64,000 nucleotides of DNA from Polia nebulosa (GCA_951329385.1 OX589589.1:22604729-22668728); one strand, 5' to 3'. Counted from the first letter of the stretch, positions 23,301 through 38,300 are shown. Translations and numbers: made by a program. The notes: generated by a model from the letters alone, not told the origin.

Positions 23301-26300
23301 TCGTCCTATTTCAGTGCTCTCAGCCTTATCTAAGATCTTAGAGAAAATACTAAATCGAGCACTAAAATCATTTCTGGAAAAATTTAGTATACTTGCACCA
23401 AATCAATATGGTTTTCGCCCAGGTTTATCCACAGAGAATGCTGTAGCGGATTTGACCAATTCCGTTGTAGATAATTTAGATGCAAAAAATAGATGCGTGT
23501 GCATCTTTCTAGACCTATCGAAAGCATTCGACACGGTATATATATCCATTCTACTGGAAAAACTACAAAGACAGGGAGTACGAGGTTTATCCCATGACAT
23601 TTTTAAAGACTACCTCACAAATAGGAGACAACGAGTTAAAATTGAGGACTACTTTAGTGATGACGAATCAGTGAGTTACGGTGTGCCCCAGGGTAGTGTT
23701 TTGGGCCCTACCCTTTTTCAGTTGTATATTAATGATCTCTGCAAAATCCAATTACCCAATACTAACATCTTCACCTACGCAGATGATACTGCTATCCTTG
23801 TCTGGGGTCCTAACTGGCAAACTGTAAAGGAGCGAGCCGAATACTCGCTATCCAGTCATGAACTGGCTAACAAATAACCTCCTAACACTAAATTTAGCAA
23901 AGACCAACTACATAGCTTTTTCCCTCAGCAAAATTACCGACCCTGCAACAAATTTCTCTATTAAAGCTCACACTTGTACAAATCGCAACGTATGCAACTG
24001 CCTAGAACTTACGCGGGTCGGAGTGGTAAAATACTTGGGCGTACAAATCGACCACAGACTGATATGGAACGAACAGATAGATTTAGTCACAACAAGAGTA
24101 AGGCGATTGATATATGTCTTTAAATCCCTACGAGATACCCTACCATATGAAAAACTATTACTAGTCTATCTATCTCTATGCCAGTCTGTAATACAATATT
24201 GCATCACGGTCTGGGGTGGAGCAGCTAAAACGCACCTTATTAAATTGGAGAGGGCTCAGAGAGCGGTGCTAAAGGTAATGACCAGGAAACCTTACAGATA
24301 CCCGACTGTGACCCTATACGCAAACTGTAAGGTTCTCTCAGTTCGACAGCTGTTCATATTGAAAGCTGTCCTCAGAAAACATCGAGATGTGCCCCACCCA
24401 AATCCAAAACCAAATAAACGCAGCTTATCATCTGTATGCGCTCGTGTGGCCTGTAGAACCTCTTTCGCAAGTAGACAAACACGTAGTATAAGTGCTAAAC
24501 TCTACAACGACTTAAATAAGAAACTAAATATAGTTTCAATAAGTAGACGTGAAGTTAAAGTGAAAGTTGCGTATTGGCTTCAACAACTTGATTACCAAAC
24601 AACCGAAGACCTTCTTACTTACCTTATATAAATCCCACAACTTTCGATTTACCCACACACACACACACTCACTTTCACACACATATACACATCATCACAC
24701 ACACACACACACACACACACTGACATATATATAGCACACCACATAATTACATAGCATTACGAAAGTGTAAAAAGCGACCTTCTGTACAAACATTACTGTC
24801 TACCTTTTAAGCGACTGAACACTGTCTCCCAAGATACAGGTTTCTGGCCTAGTTTGGGAATCAGTATCAGTAATATTGTAGTACATATCCAAAGACTGTG
24901 CCTATTTTAATACAAATGGATGTAATTTCTGTGTCAATAAACAATTTTTATTTATTTTTTTATTTTATTTATTATATTAATATTTCCTACATTACCTGTC
25001 CTCTTTCTCAGCGAGCTCGGCCGAGAACTCACGCTCAGACTGTGCGCCCTCCATGTGCGCTACTCGCGCGCCGATCGTCTCTACTTGATAACACTAAAAT
25101 ACAAGATACGAGATACTTTATTGTACACTAAAATTATAAAAAAGCTGTTTACTTTATTATTACAAAAAAATATACTGGCGAAACTTTAAATATGGTTGTA
25201 AAGTTTCACCAGCGAATTTGTATTGTGCAAGTACTGTGCCTAGCTGTTTTAAATTTATCAAAATAAGTTTTTAGGGTTCAGTACCCAAAGGGTAACCAAC
25301 GGGACCCTATTACCAAAACTCCGCTGTCTGTCTGTCAGCGGGCTGTATCTCTTGATCCGCGAGCCAGTGGAGCCCCTTTTAGTTTTTAATTTATTTTTGT
25401 TATTCATTGTTATAGCGGCACCAGAAATACACATTCTGTGAAAATTTCAACTGTTTACCTATTACAGATCATGACACACAGGGTAAAACAGCCGGCCTCT
25501 TGAGCCTTCTAATTGTGCTTGGCTGCAAAAGCATTTTCACAACGGGGATTTGGAAAGAAATTATCTGAAAATAAAACCATTTTTATTGACACAATGTACA
25601 ACAATGTACTTACAATGGTATAGAGTGACTCCTTCTGGGCCTGCGCCTGTCTTTGTATGCATTTCTGTTTGTATTCCAGCTTACTCAACACTGCCTTGGA
25701 AGCTGTAGCAAAAAAGTTGCAGTTAACTTACTTCGAAATTTATCTTTAAAAAAGGTAATAAAAAAAATACACAAGCATACACAAAATTTCGGGTCTGTGC
25801 TGCTGACCGTTAAAGAGTTCATTTATCTGGAGCTAATCCTGGATGTGGAATCAACTAATGAAACGCGCCGTTCAATGGTTCGGCTGGAATTGACGCGGCG
25901 AGTAGTGGGTGACTCGCCGTCCGATCAGCACCAGGCCCGAGAGTCGACGGCGCGTAGTGTTCCACGCGCGCCTCAATGAGTTGTCAACAAAACGGTCTGA
26001 AGCGGCGTAACTTGGCGCCCCATCGCTGTGAAGCAGCGGACGATCCGGAGCTGGGGTACTCCTCCTGGATCTTAACTGAACCAACATGTACAAATTCAAT
26101 TCTTGCAAGATTTGACCCGTTTTTTTTTTTTTTTTTTTTGGGGGGTGGGAAATCATCTCATGACTTCTTCCGCTCTAGGGTGGAGCGGAAGGGCGTGTCA
26201 GACTCTTACTGACTAAAACCCACCCCTGTTCCTCCCTGCCCTACGCGCCCGGGGGCGAGGTAACTCTTTCGAATTTATCCGCCACCCCCGGGCAGGCACT

Positions 26301-29300
26301 GGCCGCGGCAAGCCCCGTCCTTTGCTGACAACTCTTAGAGGCGCGCGTGGAACACTACGCGCCGTCGACTCTCGGGCCTGGTGCTGATCGGACGGCGAGT
26401 TACCCACTACTCGCCGTCCGCAGGCCCGGAAGACTTGACCCGTACAAACAAACATTGCAAGTTATATAAAAGCTTGTCTAATAATAGGATCCCAAATCTA
26501 CATTATAGATGTATTTATTTGCAATGAATTTAGGCACAAAATCGGTTTTGATTAGTAAAGAAATCATGTTTATTCCGATAATCATATTTTGCTCTAACCA
26601 TTCCTAAACTATTCAAATAAAGAACATATTATCGCTAAAACGAGTCCATTTCAAGGCATACCTTTGATTTGCATATGGAACAGTTTCTCCTCATTCTGCA
26701 GCGCCAAGAGTTTCTGTTGCTCGGTGAAGGAGCAGTGCATCGCGCGCTGTTGGTTCGTCGTGATCTGATTGGCGTAGCGCTCTTCTTCCTATGTTTTATT
26801 ATAAAACTTTTTGTTTATATTTTTAGTATCAATTAAACTGCATAGAATAACACAGCATAATAGGAACGTTGTTTATAGAAGCTAAACCTAATTATGAACT
26901 AAATTATAGATCACAACACAAATTGCACACATACTATTCAAAGTGGACAAAACAATACTGTGTGACGATTGCAATAGTCATCATCATCATCATTTCAGCC
27001 GAAAGACGTTCACTGCTGGACAAAGGCCTCCCCCAAGAGTCGCCGTAACAACACGTCCTGTGCGTCTCGCATCCATCGGATTTCCGCGACACTCACTAGT
27101 TCATAGGTCTATCTTGTGGGAGGCCTTCCAACGCTGCATGTTCCGGTACGCGGTCGCCACTCCAGAACTTTTCGGCCCCATCGACCACCTGTTCTGCGAG
27201 CAAGGAGCCCTGCGCACTATCACTTCTTTTAGGCGATTCTTGGGTCCATGTCGGTAACCTCGATTCTCCTGCGACTATCTTCATTTCTGATTCGATCACG
27301 CAAGGAAGCTCCAAGCACAGCCCTCTCCATTGCCCTTTGGGTGACTCTGAGCCTTTTTGTGAGCTACCACGTTTGAGTGCCGTATGTCATCACTGGGAAC
27401 ACGCACTGGTCATATCACACGACTTTCGTCTTGAGACACTGTGGTATGTGGGACACGAACATACCGCGCAGTTGCCCGAACCATGTCCAGCCGAGTCAGA
27501 TTTGACGGTTGACCTCTTTCTCGAAGTAAGACCTACCTAACTGGAGCGTTTGTCCCAGGTAAATGTAATCGTCTACAATTTGCAATAGTATGGTGGTAGT
27601 ACTTTCTCGGACAGTCTCATTAACAAGAAGCTCTACTGCTACTACTAGTGAACCTTTTAACTAATTTAACGAACACATAAGTATCCAAGTAACGATGCTT
27701 ACATTTAGTATATCTTCAAGCTCCTTAGCCCTCTTCTCTGATGATTTTGATTTGTCCAAAGAGTCTGCCAATTTTTCTTTGTGTTCTTTGATCTGAAAGT
27801 AAATAAGGATGAGAGTGAAATGAAAAGGTTTACCTCCTTTTAGGGCTTTTTTTTTTCTAAAGATGAAGTGCTTATATTATGAACCAACAGTTTGCAAGCG
27901 TGGTGTAATATGATATTTAAAAACAAAACGTTTAAAAATTAGAAAACCTTCTTCTCTTGCGACTGTACAGATACAAAATCAGTCTATGAAAGTAGTAGTT
28001 GTAAAAGTGCGATAAGAACGTATTGTTTAACTACCTTGTTCTCTGCGGCTAGCAGCGCAGTATCTTTGCGGAACTGCTCGTCTATGATGGACTGGTTCTC
28101 ACAGTGCAGCCTCTCCAGAGTATTGTTCATGCTGCTCAGTTCGCGCTGTAAGGTTTGAGCCTGGAATACACAAGTATTATGTTATAGTAGCAATATGTCA
28201 AGTAAGTAAGAAAGGCTACTTGGCATGATAAAGTGGTTTAGCCTACTAGGTTTGGTAGACAACTGGGTGAAATGAAGACGACATACCCTACTTATACCTA
28301 AAGTAAAAGACAACACACACGACATGGCTTTTTTTTGTTTTTAGGATTGGCCTCTCACAGTTCATCCTATGCGGTTGTCGTCTGCCGAGCCGGATTTGCC
28401 TGTGGCGATTTTAATGAAATAAAAGCCTAAAAATCTTAAAAACTAAGCGACTACACGCTAAGGGCCCTGTGGGGGTACGGACCTCGGCTCAGGGCGTTGC
28501 TGGGGGATTGGATCGAACTTGGATTATTTAGGGATGAATTTAAAACTACAAGCTCAACGGCCTCATCTAGCTTAAACTGACAAAAAATATTGACGTGTAA
28601 AAGTGTTATTTGTAACCTGTAAAATAAATATAATTCATTTACCGGCGCGTGCTGGCTCGAGCAAGGGACGAAGTTGACTTATTAACTTGGTGTGGTTGTA
28701 GTGAGCGCATATGAAACTGTACAAAGTCGTGTTGATGGTTTTCTGTACAGCCCCACTAGCCAAATAACTTTTATAATAGCGCTAACGCTAACGCTTCGTG
28801 CAAAATGTATGGCAACGACATTACTGGGCGTGAGTCACGTGACAGTTCTCTCAGAATGTAATGTCGGTGGCATATATTTTGCACGAAGCGTTAGTATTAT
28901 AAAAGTTATTTAGCTAGGGGGGCTAGACATTTGTAAACGATGGTACTCTCAAAAGTTCTTAGGTCATCAGATAACTTGAGACTTAAAATGCCAATGCATT
29001 CCACTACTTTCCAAGATAAATCCTTTACAGTCCAGGCCGCTCGTCATTGCCAGTGTCAATAAAACGCGCGCAATTACTACCAGTATTTAAAAGACTAGTA
29101 AAGGAGCATTACTTGTCACTGTGACCATGTTCTTGTTCTAGCTGTTTTTTTTTATTATCAATTGTTGTCACTTATTTTCTTGCCTATATATTTAGTATGT
29201 ATGTATTTATGTATCTATAATTGTATTGTATTGTAATCTTTATATTTGCACCAAGTGCAGCCCCATTTTGTGTCCAGGCAATCTGTGTCCATTCCTAGTT

Positions 29301-32300
29301 GGCTGGAAGAGATCGCGAAATGCGATAAGGCCGCCAATTTTATGTTTTTAGTATAAGTTTTCCTTAATTTGTGTGTATTTTTTGGTGTACAATAAAGTAT
29401 ATAATAAATAAATAATAATTAACGTTTCACCTACGAAAGACAAGTTTTTGAAGTGAAAATTTCTTTAGCCGCGTTAATCGTTTTTTGGTAGGGGCATGTT
29501 ATGGGTACATGTATCATTTGCGTGTTGGATGGGTAAAATCTTGCGGGGTCGCGTCACCGACATGCTGTAGTAGCAGTAAGTGAAAAGTTTAATTTGCGTA
29601 TACTGCGCATTGTTGAAATTGTGTTTTCGACAATCATTATTTTGAAGTGTTCACTTCTGGCGGCAGTCCCCATGACTGCTATTTTTTTACATACATTGGT
29701 ATATCTGAGAGAGTATCATCAAAGTAAGGGCATTACCTCGCTGTTCAGCGAAGAATTCAATTCGAGCAGTCGTAGGTGAGACATGAGGATCTGACTGAGC
29801 TGCTTGGCGAGCCCCATGTTCTCCTGTAGAGCGTCGTTGTTGTTCCCGCGCTGTTGGTCGCAGAACGCCTGCTGCTCGCGACACTGTTCCGCTAAGTTGT
29901 TAAGGTAAGGGCGTTACCTCGCTGTCCAGCGAAGCATTCAACTCGAGCAGCCGTTGGTAAGACCAGCGAATCTGGCCGAGCTGCTTAGCGAGCCCCATGT
30001 TCTCCTGCAGAGCATCGTTGTTGTTCCCGCGCTGTTGGTCGCAGAACGCCTGCTGCTCGCGACACTGTTCCGCTAAGTTGTTCGATTCCTTTTCTAATAC
30101 TGCGTAGTCCTAGAACAGAAAGGACATCTTTTGTTAGGGAATTTGAAGGCTCATGGCTAAGTAACTGAATGTAAAATGGTCGCTATTGTCGGAAATACCA
30201 TAGTTAGGCACCACAGGTGCTGTCTCGTCCTATATGTCAGAGACCAATCGAAAATGCAAAAAAGATACAACCTGGGAGTCTTTAAGTCAAGAGTGAATAG
30301 GTTACTTCTAGGCAAGCGTGCTCCATCTTCGACCACATCATCGCTTACCATCAGGTGAGATAGTGGTCAAACGCGAGCCTATCAAACATAAAAAAAAAAA
30401 TGCACCTGTAGCCGGCACCTAAGGCCTTATAAACGGTGTTTACCTTTTTGCATGGTTGCTTGTTGGCTGGCTTCTAAGGTTTTTAGCTTTATAATGGTAT
30501 GTTGGTCTAAATAAGTATAGTCTACCGTTGGACTACCTCTCACACAGAAAATACACGAAAAACACATTTAAGAAAAGAATCATATCTCCCAATCCGGCCG
30601 GTCATCGTGGGAGAAGTAGACCACAACCCTCCAGGGGTAAAAACTTCAACTATGTTAGAACCCTCGAACAATAGCCTGCTCTATATACGATATACAATTT
30701 AAGGACATTGTCAACACACGCATGCCTGCTAGAATTAATGTATGCCTTGGAAAACATAAAATACGATATAATTGGTCTGGCTGTAATATGGAGGCTAGGA
30801 AATTCTATTCAAGAATATGAAAATGTGATATTTCACTACATAGGAGAAACCCCAGGTCTTTATAGTGTGGGTTTTTTCATGAAGAAACACCTCAAGTCTT
30901 GCATCGTGAGCTTCAATGGACTGTCAGAACGAGTGGCAGTACTAACAGTCAATATTAACAATATCAGAGTCAGCATAATACAAGTTTATGCCCCAACAGA
31001 AGCTGCAAATGACACTGAAATAGAGTTTTATTACGAAACCATTGATAAGACCTTGAAAACTTCAGGAGAGAACATTACAGTCATGGGAGACTTTCACGCC
31101 AAAATTGTACAACCAAAACCAGAAGAAAATTTAATTATGAAATGCCACGGATTGGGTACAAGAAACAACAGAGGCGAAAAACTAATAGAATTCGTATACG
31201 AAAACAAATGTTCAATTTTAAATACTTTTAAACAATAAGAAAAATAAACAAAGATGGGACCTTGACACTTTTAATTTAATATATTGACATTTGTAAATTA
31301 ATCTATTTAAATTTTTAATTTAACTTATTGATTATCTTAATTTCAGTTTTGTGTCATAATGGTTTATAGTAACTAATTCTGTTTTTTTTTTAATAGTACA
31401 GTCATAATAATAACAAGGGTAATGAAAACTGCATGCAAATCCTGACAAATGATAAATCTTGGTGGATGTATTGTGTTAAATAATTTTGCATGCCGTAAGG
31501 CAAAATGTATCGGGACTATCCTTAAAATTACCATCTTATCTGTTTACCTACGATATTAGCAAATAAATGATTTATGGTTTATGATTATGAACAAACTGGA
31601 CTACATTCAAACAAATTTCCCAAACAACGTACACAATATGCAAGTCATCAACCTAAATTTTCTAACGGACCATAGACTCGTCAGAGGAACTTTCCTCATA
31701 CAAAAATCAAAGGATCAATTATGCTAAAAACTCAAGAATTTTTCTAAAAACCCAAGAAAAGACCTTACGAACTGCCTTCAAACCGACTCAGTACAGGACT
31801 GCTACGACCAAATAATAAACGTACTAGACACTAGTTTGAAGAAGGCACTCATATCAAATCGAGCTAGAACCAGAAACTGCCTAATATCAAGCCATACTAC
31901 AAAGCGAATACAACGAAGAAGTGAACTACAGAAAATAATACCAAAGACACGAGCTATGAAAAACGAGTTGAAAGCTCTTTACAAACTAGTAAGCCAATAA
32001 CACATTTGCTTACTAGTTTTTAAAGAGCTTTCAACTGAGGAGGACGAAGAAACTACGCCAACCATCGGAAGCTTACTATTGAAAGAATTCTACAGGCAGC
32101 CTTAAGAAAGCATATAAAGAACTGCGATCACATAAAACTTGGATAGAAAAACTACAAAGTTCACAAGAAACAACACAAGACCGAAAGGATATCCTACACA
32201 TAGCCACTAACTTTTACAAACACCTGTATAGTGCTCCGATACTACAGGATATGGACCAAAATGAGCCAGAAAATACAATTAGCGTCGATGAAGACATACA

Positions 32301-35300
32301 ACCAGTGGATGAACTTGAAATTTTCATAGGAATAAAAAACCTCAAAGCAGAGAAGTGCCCAGGAACAGACAAGATTACAAATGAGGCCATAAAACTAGCT
32401 TGTGCTCATCTTGTAACTCCCCTGACATATTTATTCAATTTGATTCTGGGTTCGTCCACAACACCTTCACAATGTTCCAAGTCTGATATTATACTGCTGT
32501 TTAAGAAAGGTGATCCAAAAAACATAGGCAATTATAGACCAATTAGCCTCCTTCCATCACTGTATAAATTATTTTCATCATCTGTAGAGAAGCGAATCAG
32601 TGCTACACTGGAGAAAAGCCAACCGATTGAACAAACGGGATTTCGAAGAGGATATCAACGGTAGATCACATCCATTCTCTGACTTATTGAAAAATATCAA
32701 GTATTTCAACGTCCTTTACACAGGGTTTGTTGATTACCAGGAAGCTTTCGATTAAATCTTACATACCTCTATATGGAAAGGTCTACCAACACAGAAGGTG
32801 GAAAAGAAATACGTAGTTCTTAAAATACCTCATCGAGATCACTACAAGTAGAGTGAAACTCGAGACCAAAGGACCATCAAAAGAGGAGTACGGCAAGGTC
32901 CCTCTATCACCTAGATTTTATAGCAGTCCTAGAATCTATAATCGGCAAATTAAATTGGGCAAAAGTGCATAGGTATGTGTGAAAGGGAAATATATAAGTC
33001 ACCGGAGATTCGCCGACGACATTATCCCGCTATCAGAAAAATAGCTCAGAGCTGGAGATAATGCTAAACACGCTAGAAGAAGCGAGCAGAGAGAAACTGA
33101 ACGGACTGGAAATAAATTTGAGGAAAACCAAGCTTATCTAATTCCTCACAAATCTCAATACTTCTCAACAATACACCAGTGGAATATGTTGATAGCTATA
33201 TCTACTTGGGAAAAAAAAATATCTTTTGAAAAAAACAACAACGACGCAGAAGTAGATAGAAGAATATTACAACGACGTGGAAAAAGTTTTGGAGTGTAAA
33301 GGAAATATTGAAAAGCCAAATGCCGATGAAAATCAAAAGTAAAGTCATGAACACGTGTTTGCTACCCTCACTAACCTACGAGTGTCAAACATGGAAGTTC
33401 ACTCATCAAGTAAAGAATAAATCTTCACTTTCACCACGTGAGAGGTTCATGCATGCAATGTTGTCCTCGTGGATGCGTTAGGTGGCGGCGACCTCTCGTG
33501 CCTGGCCCTGGTTCAGGCCATGGTACGGAGCGAGAGGGAATGGGAAGCAGTCTCCTCCTTGCGTAGGACGTCGCGAGACGATCTCCGGCCACCGTAGTCC
33601 TGGGCCTGCGGACGGCGAGCATTGGGTAGCTCGCCGTCCGATCAGCACCAGGCCCTTGAGTCGACGGCGCGTAGCGTTCCACGCGCGCCTCAAAGAGATG
33701 ATTGTCAGCCACCACTGACGGGGCCCATCATGGCCGGTGCATGCCTAGGGGTAGCGGATAAATTCTCAACATGAGTTACCGCACCCCTGGGCACTCAGGC
33801 AGGGAAGGAACAGAGGTGGGTTTTAGTCAGTAAGAGTTTGACACGCCCACCCGCTCCGCCCAGAGCGGGAGATATGTCATTGGATGATTGCCCACCCGAT
33901 AAAAAAAAAATATAATAAGTTTTTAGAATGCAATTTTGGTTTTGAATCACGCAATTGTTTTTTTGTTAGCTTGTTTTCTTTGAATTGATTTTGTTATTTT
34001 ATTTGAATTGATTTTGATTCTGCTATATTGTTTTAATTGATTTTGGTATAATTGCTTAAAATAATCTAAATTTAATATTGAATTAACGGAATAAATCTTT
34101 AAATTGAATTAAATTATACAGAATTATTTGATATACTTATTAAGAGGGAACAGGGGCTCTTCCATACAAATGTATGCCCCATTTTTCTTCCTGAATAATG
34201 CCTCTAGAGCAATCCTTCTTTTTTCATAAACTCAAGGTCTGCTGTTGACACGTCCCTGTCATTTCCTTTTTTTCAGTAACTAATAAGTAAAGAAAATATG
34301 ACCCTCCAAAAATGACAAAAAATGGCCCTATTTTTACTGCCATTCTTAGAAGACTACCAGACAAATTAGAAAAGTTTTAACACAAAACATTTAATAGGGA
34401 CCTAGACATACTCTTTCTTAAAAATTTGGTGCCAAAAATAATCGAATCGGCTCAGTTTTCGAGGAGAAAAAAGGGGAATACGAAACGTCGATCTCGTCAA
34501 AAATTATGTGATAAAATCGGTTTGAGTTGCAGATGTACCTATCGCACTCTACGGGGGCAGGCTTGAGGGAGCACGATGGCAATAGTTTCTTCAAATACCT
34601 ATTTTGTAAATTCCTCGCAGGCCCTGTTCCTCTTAAGTCCAATAACAATATTTTATCAACCAAAATTTATTGAGTGCTAAGTAAGACTTAGTTTCTTCAA
34701 ATCTAATTTATTCATGTAAGATTTTTATAATTACACTTATATTTTTTTAATATTGTGATCAGCGTTCTATTGAGGAATGTTACTGGATTTATATGTACAA
34801 CTATGATTTTCACTTCATAGTTTAACATAACTAGGTACACTTATGGGATGTAATCTGTAATTAATGCATGAAATCAAAGGATTTTTTATTGTTTTTATTT
34901 ATTATATATACTGTTGGACTTAAACCTCTCCCGAGTTGCGACACAACACCAGGTTTTCTGATTTCTGTCTATACTAGCTTTTATCAGTATATCTATATCT
35001 AATTTGGGGTCGTCCCTAGTCTCTCATCTCTAAGTAGCATAAAGCAAAGTCGCTGTCTGCGTCTGTCTGTTTCCCCTTGGTCTAGTTCATAATATCGACA
35101 GTCACTACATCGACGGTCGCTGTATCGAAAACGTTACATCGACGGGTAAATGAATCGACAGTACCCCAAATCGATGGTACGCTACCTCGACAGCACCCCA
35201 AATCGATAGAACGCTATATTGACAATACAATAAATTGACGGTACGCTACATCGACAGTACGCCTAATCGACATTACATCATATCGATAATACGTTGTATC

Positions 35301-38300
35301 GACAGTACACCATATCGATAGAACGCTATATGGACAGTACACTAAATCGGCGGTACGCTACATCGACAGTACGCCTAATCAACAGTATATCATATCGATA
35401 ATACGTTGTATCGACAGTACACCATATCGATAGAATGCTATATCGACAGTACACAAAATTGACGGTACGCTACATCGACAGTACGCCTAATCGACAGTAT
35501 ATCATATCGATAATACGTTATATCGACCGTACATCATATCGATAGAACGCTATAACGACAGTACACTAAATTGCGCTACTTCGACAGTACGCCTAATTGA
35601 CAGTATGGTGAGATGGTGGTCAAACGCGTGCTTATCAATAATAAAAAATAATAAAAAACAGTATATCATATCGATAATACGTTGTATCGACAGTACACCA
35701 TATCGATAGAACGCTATATCGACAGTACACTAAATTGACGGTACGCTACATCGACAGTACGCCTAATCGACAGTATAATATCATATCGATAATACGTTGT
35801 ATCGACAGTACACCATATCGATAGAACGCTATATCGACAGTACACTAAATCGACGGTACGCTACATCGACAGTACGCCTAATCGACAGTATATCATATCA
35901 ATAATACGTTGTATCGATAGTACACCGTATCGATGCAACTTCTTCCAAACCAGGCAGGGACTTTGATACGGTTTTCACTAAAACAAAGAGCCATAAACGA
36001 GGCAGGTTAGCGTATATAATTTGCACCCGTTTGGAGCAGGGCCGGGTCGCCAGTTTGTTATACTGGTAAGGCCCCAGATTTTCTAATTGCTGTCTATACC
36101 AGTCGCCTTTCAGGGTCTTCAACATATCTAGTTTAGGGTTCTCCCTAGTTCTTAATATAGTGTTAAATTACCGACTAGGGGCATCCATTCAAGGAAACGG
36201 TCTGCTTCGACAGCCTTCATCAGTCATAGACAAGGATAACTTTTGTACCTCTCGAATGTGCCGGATGTCTTTGTCGCGCTGCCTCAAGTTCTCGACGGCG
36301 GAAGTCCACATGTTCATGATTTGTTTTCTCTCCTCCATGCCTTGGACCACCTGTAAACATTAATCAGCAACATTAAAGTTTAGTAAGGTGGTATTTTATT
36401 ACAAAACATTCACCCTTATTTCTTTAACTCGCTAACCATATGCTTTCAATTATAGCGGATTCTAAAGTCAAACTATCTAAAGAAAATTTTGAATTAAGTA
36501 CAACCATGTGTTTAGTTTAAACACTGATTGTGTTTAAACTAATATGTGTTTAAACTAATAAAATAGCAACTAATAAAACAGCAAATAATAAAACAGCAAC
36601 TAATAAAACAGCAACTAATAAAACAAAATCAGTGTTTAAACAAATCACATAATTTTTAGGGTTCTGTACTAGAAGGGTCCAAACGGAGCCCTATTGTTGT
36701 CATTCACGTGTCCGTCTGTCTGCCCGTCCGTCGTCTGTCACAAAATTTTGTTACGAAGAATTTTTTATTTAACTTCCCATTGACTTAATTATGAACTTGA
36801 AATTTGGTGATAATATTTATTATTACGTATACTTTACTAACAAATAACAATATTTGGTACGGAACCCTTAATGTGCAAAATCCGACACGCACTTGACCAG
36901 TTTTTTTTTTTAATACTTAGGTTCATTTTTGTTTGAATTCTGGGCATCTAGACAGTTAACTGACTGCATCTTAACTGCACGACAGCTCCAAAATCGCAGC
37001 AATGCAGTTCTATCTATAATATTTATGTATTTAGAAATATATAAGTATGTTTATCAGTTGTCTAGTACCCATAACACAAGCTCTGCTTAGCTTGGGACTA
37101 GATGGCGTTGTGTGATAGTTGTGGAATATTATATTATATATATATATATCTCAGTGGACATAACTTGCGTCGAAACTACCAAACAACTAGGTACTAAAAT
37201 GACGATATTAGAGAAGAAGAATATTAGAGAAGTATTGAAGGAGAAGGCATGTTGCGCCAATCCCCTATAAATTGGGATAAGGGTGACATAATGATGATTA
37301 CACCAGCATTGCAAATGCAGTTCCGTGGGTCTAGCTAGACATTTAAAATAAGAGATCCTTCAAAAACAAAAACAGTTTTTATCATCGTATTGTTGTTCCA
37401 GATTTCGCCTTAAAGTCTATCTCAGAAATTCTACTGTATAAGTCATACAGAGGTATTATAAAAAAAAAAAAAGGTATAGTGATACCTGAACAGAGATCCT
37501 GTCACAGGCTCGTTCTTCAGCGCTGAGGTTAGACACCAGCTGCACCAGGCGCTCGTGCATGCGATCATGTTCCAGTTTCAGCTTCTGCCTTTTAGTCTCC
37601 AGTGCCTACAGCAGAGTTATCAAAAATACTTGTTTCAAAATCATATCATTGGGAAGACTTTAATTTACCCATTAAATAATTCAAAATTACAAGCTGTATG
37701 AATTTCAAGGATGCACACACCCACATCAAGTGAAAATTTAAACCGAATTTATAAAACAATAAAGAACAAAATAGTATCATGTATAAGCTGTCAAAAAACT
37801 CTTAATATTCAATTTTGAACTTTACGCAGTTAGCAATAGTAACAAATAGCTCTTTGGAGGTATGCGAAACAGGTTGTAAAGTCCCATAAATCTCTGTTGC
37901 AAATGGAGAATCCTCCAACCAGGCGGGTGTTGTGTCTGGTCTGGGCAACTGCCTGATGGTTGATTTCAGACTGTTCTTTATGTTCAAATCACACAGAGAA
38001 CTCTGCTTGCTGTGCTGGATGCAGGATATAAGTGTTTTGTTTGTATGTGGCATTGTAGATGTCGCTACAGGTATATCTGATTCTTAATATTTTAAAGATA
38101 ACACACTTTTTTAGTTAGCTGATAATTACTTTTGCTTTGGAAAGATCTTGCTTAGTAAACTGTTCAATAGCGGTGATATCACAAGCATATCTCTCAAGGG
38201 CTGCTCGCCATTCTGCCAGGGCTCCACGCTCCCCACACACTTCAGCCTTCATAGAATCAGCCTTCTTTAAGTGGTTCGAGATCAGTTCTGAAATAGGACG

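Larger units (their letters stand above)
19990..24960 (+). mobile_element. CR1-like LINE (Zenon-like), nearly full length
   Basis: About 5 kb with a 5' leader, ORF1 (20423-21367), a 334-bp spacer, ORF2 (21702-24631) and a 3' UTR with a CA run and AATAAA-like end near 24937. It is antisense inside CCDC39 intron 12, its 3' end falling just beyond the exon 12 donor. The 5' boundary was not fixed, and no target-site duplication was identified. Confidence 0.85.

Noticed and set aside
25872..26455. ORFs on both strands rich in Arg/Pro
   Set aside because: They lie in the inverted pair of R1-like LINE 3' regions, which are GC-rich and non-coding here.
35088..35936. CRISPR-like array
   Set aside because: Repeats are contiguous 16-bp monomers without unique spacers, in a eukaryotic intron.
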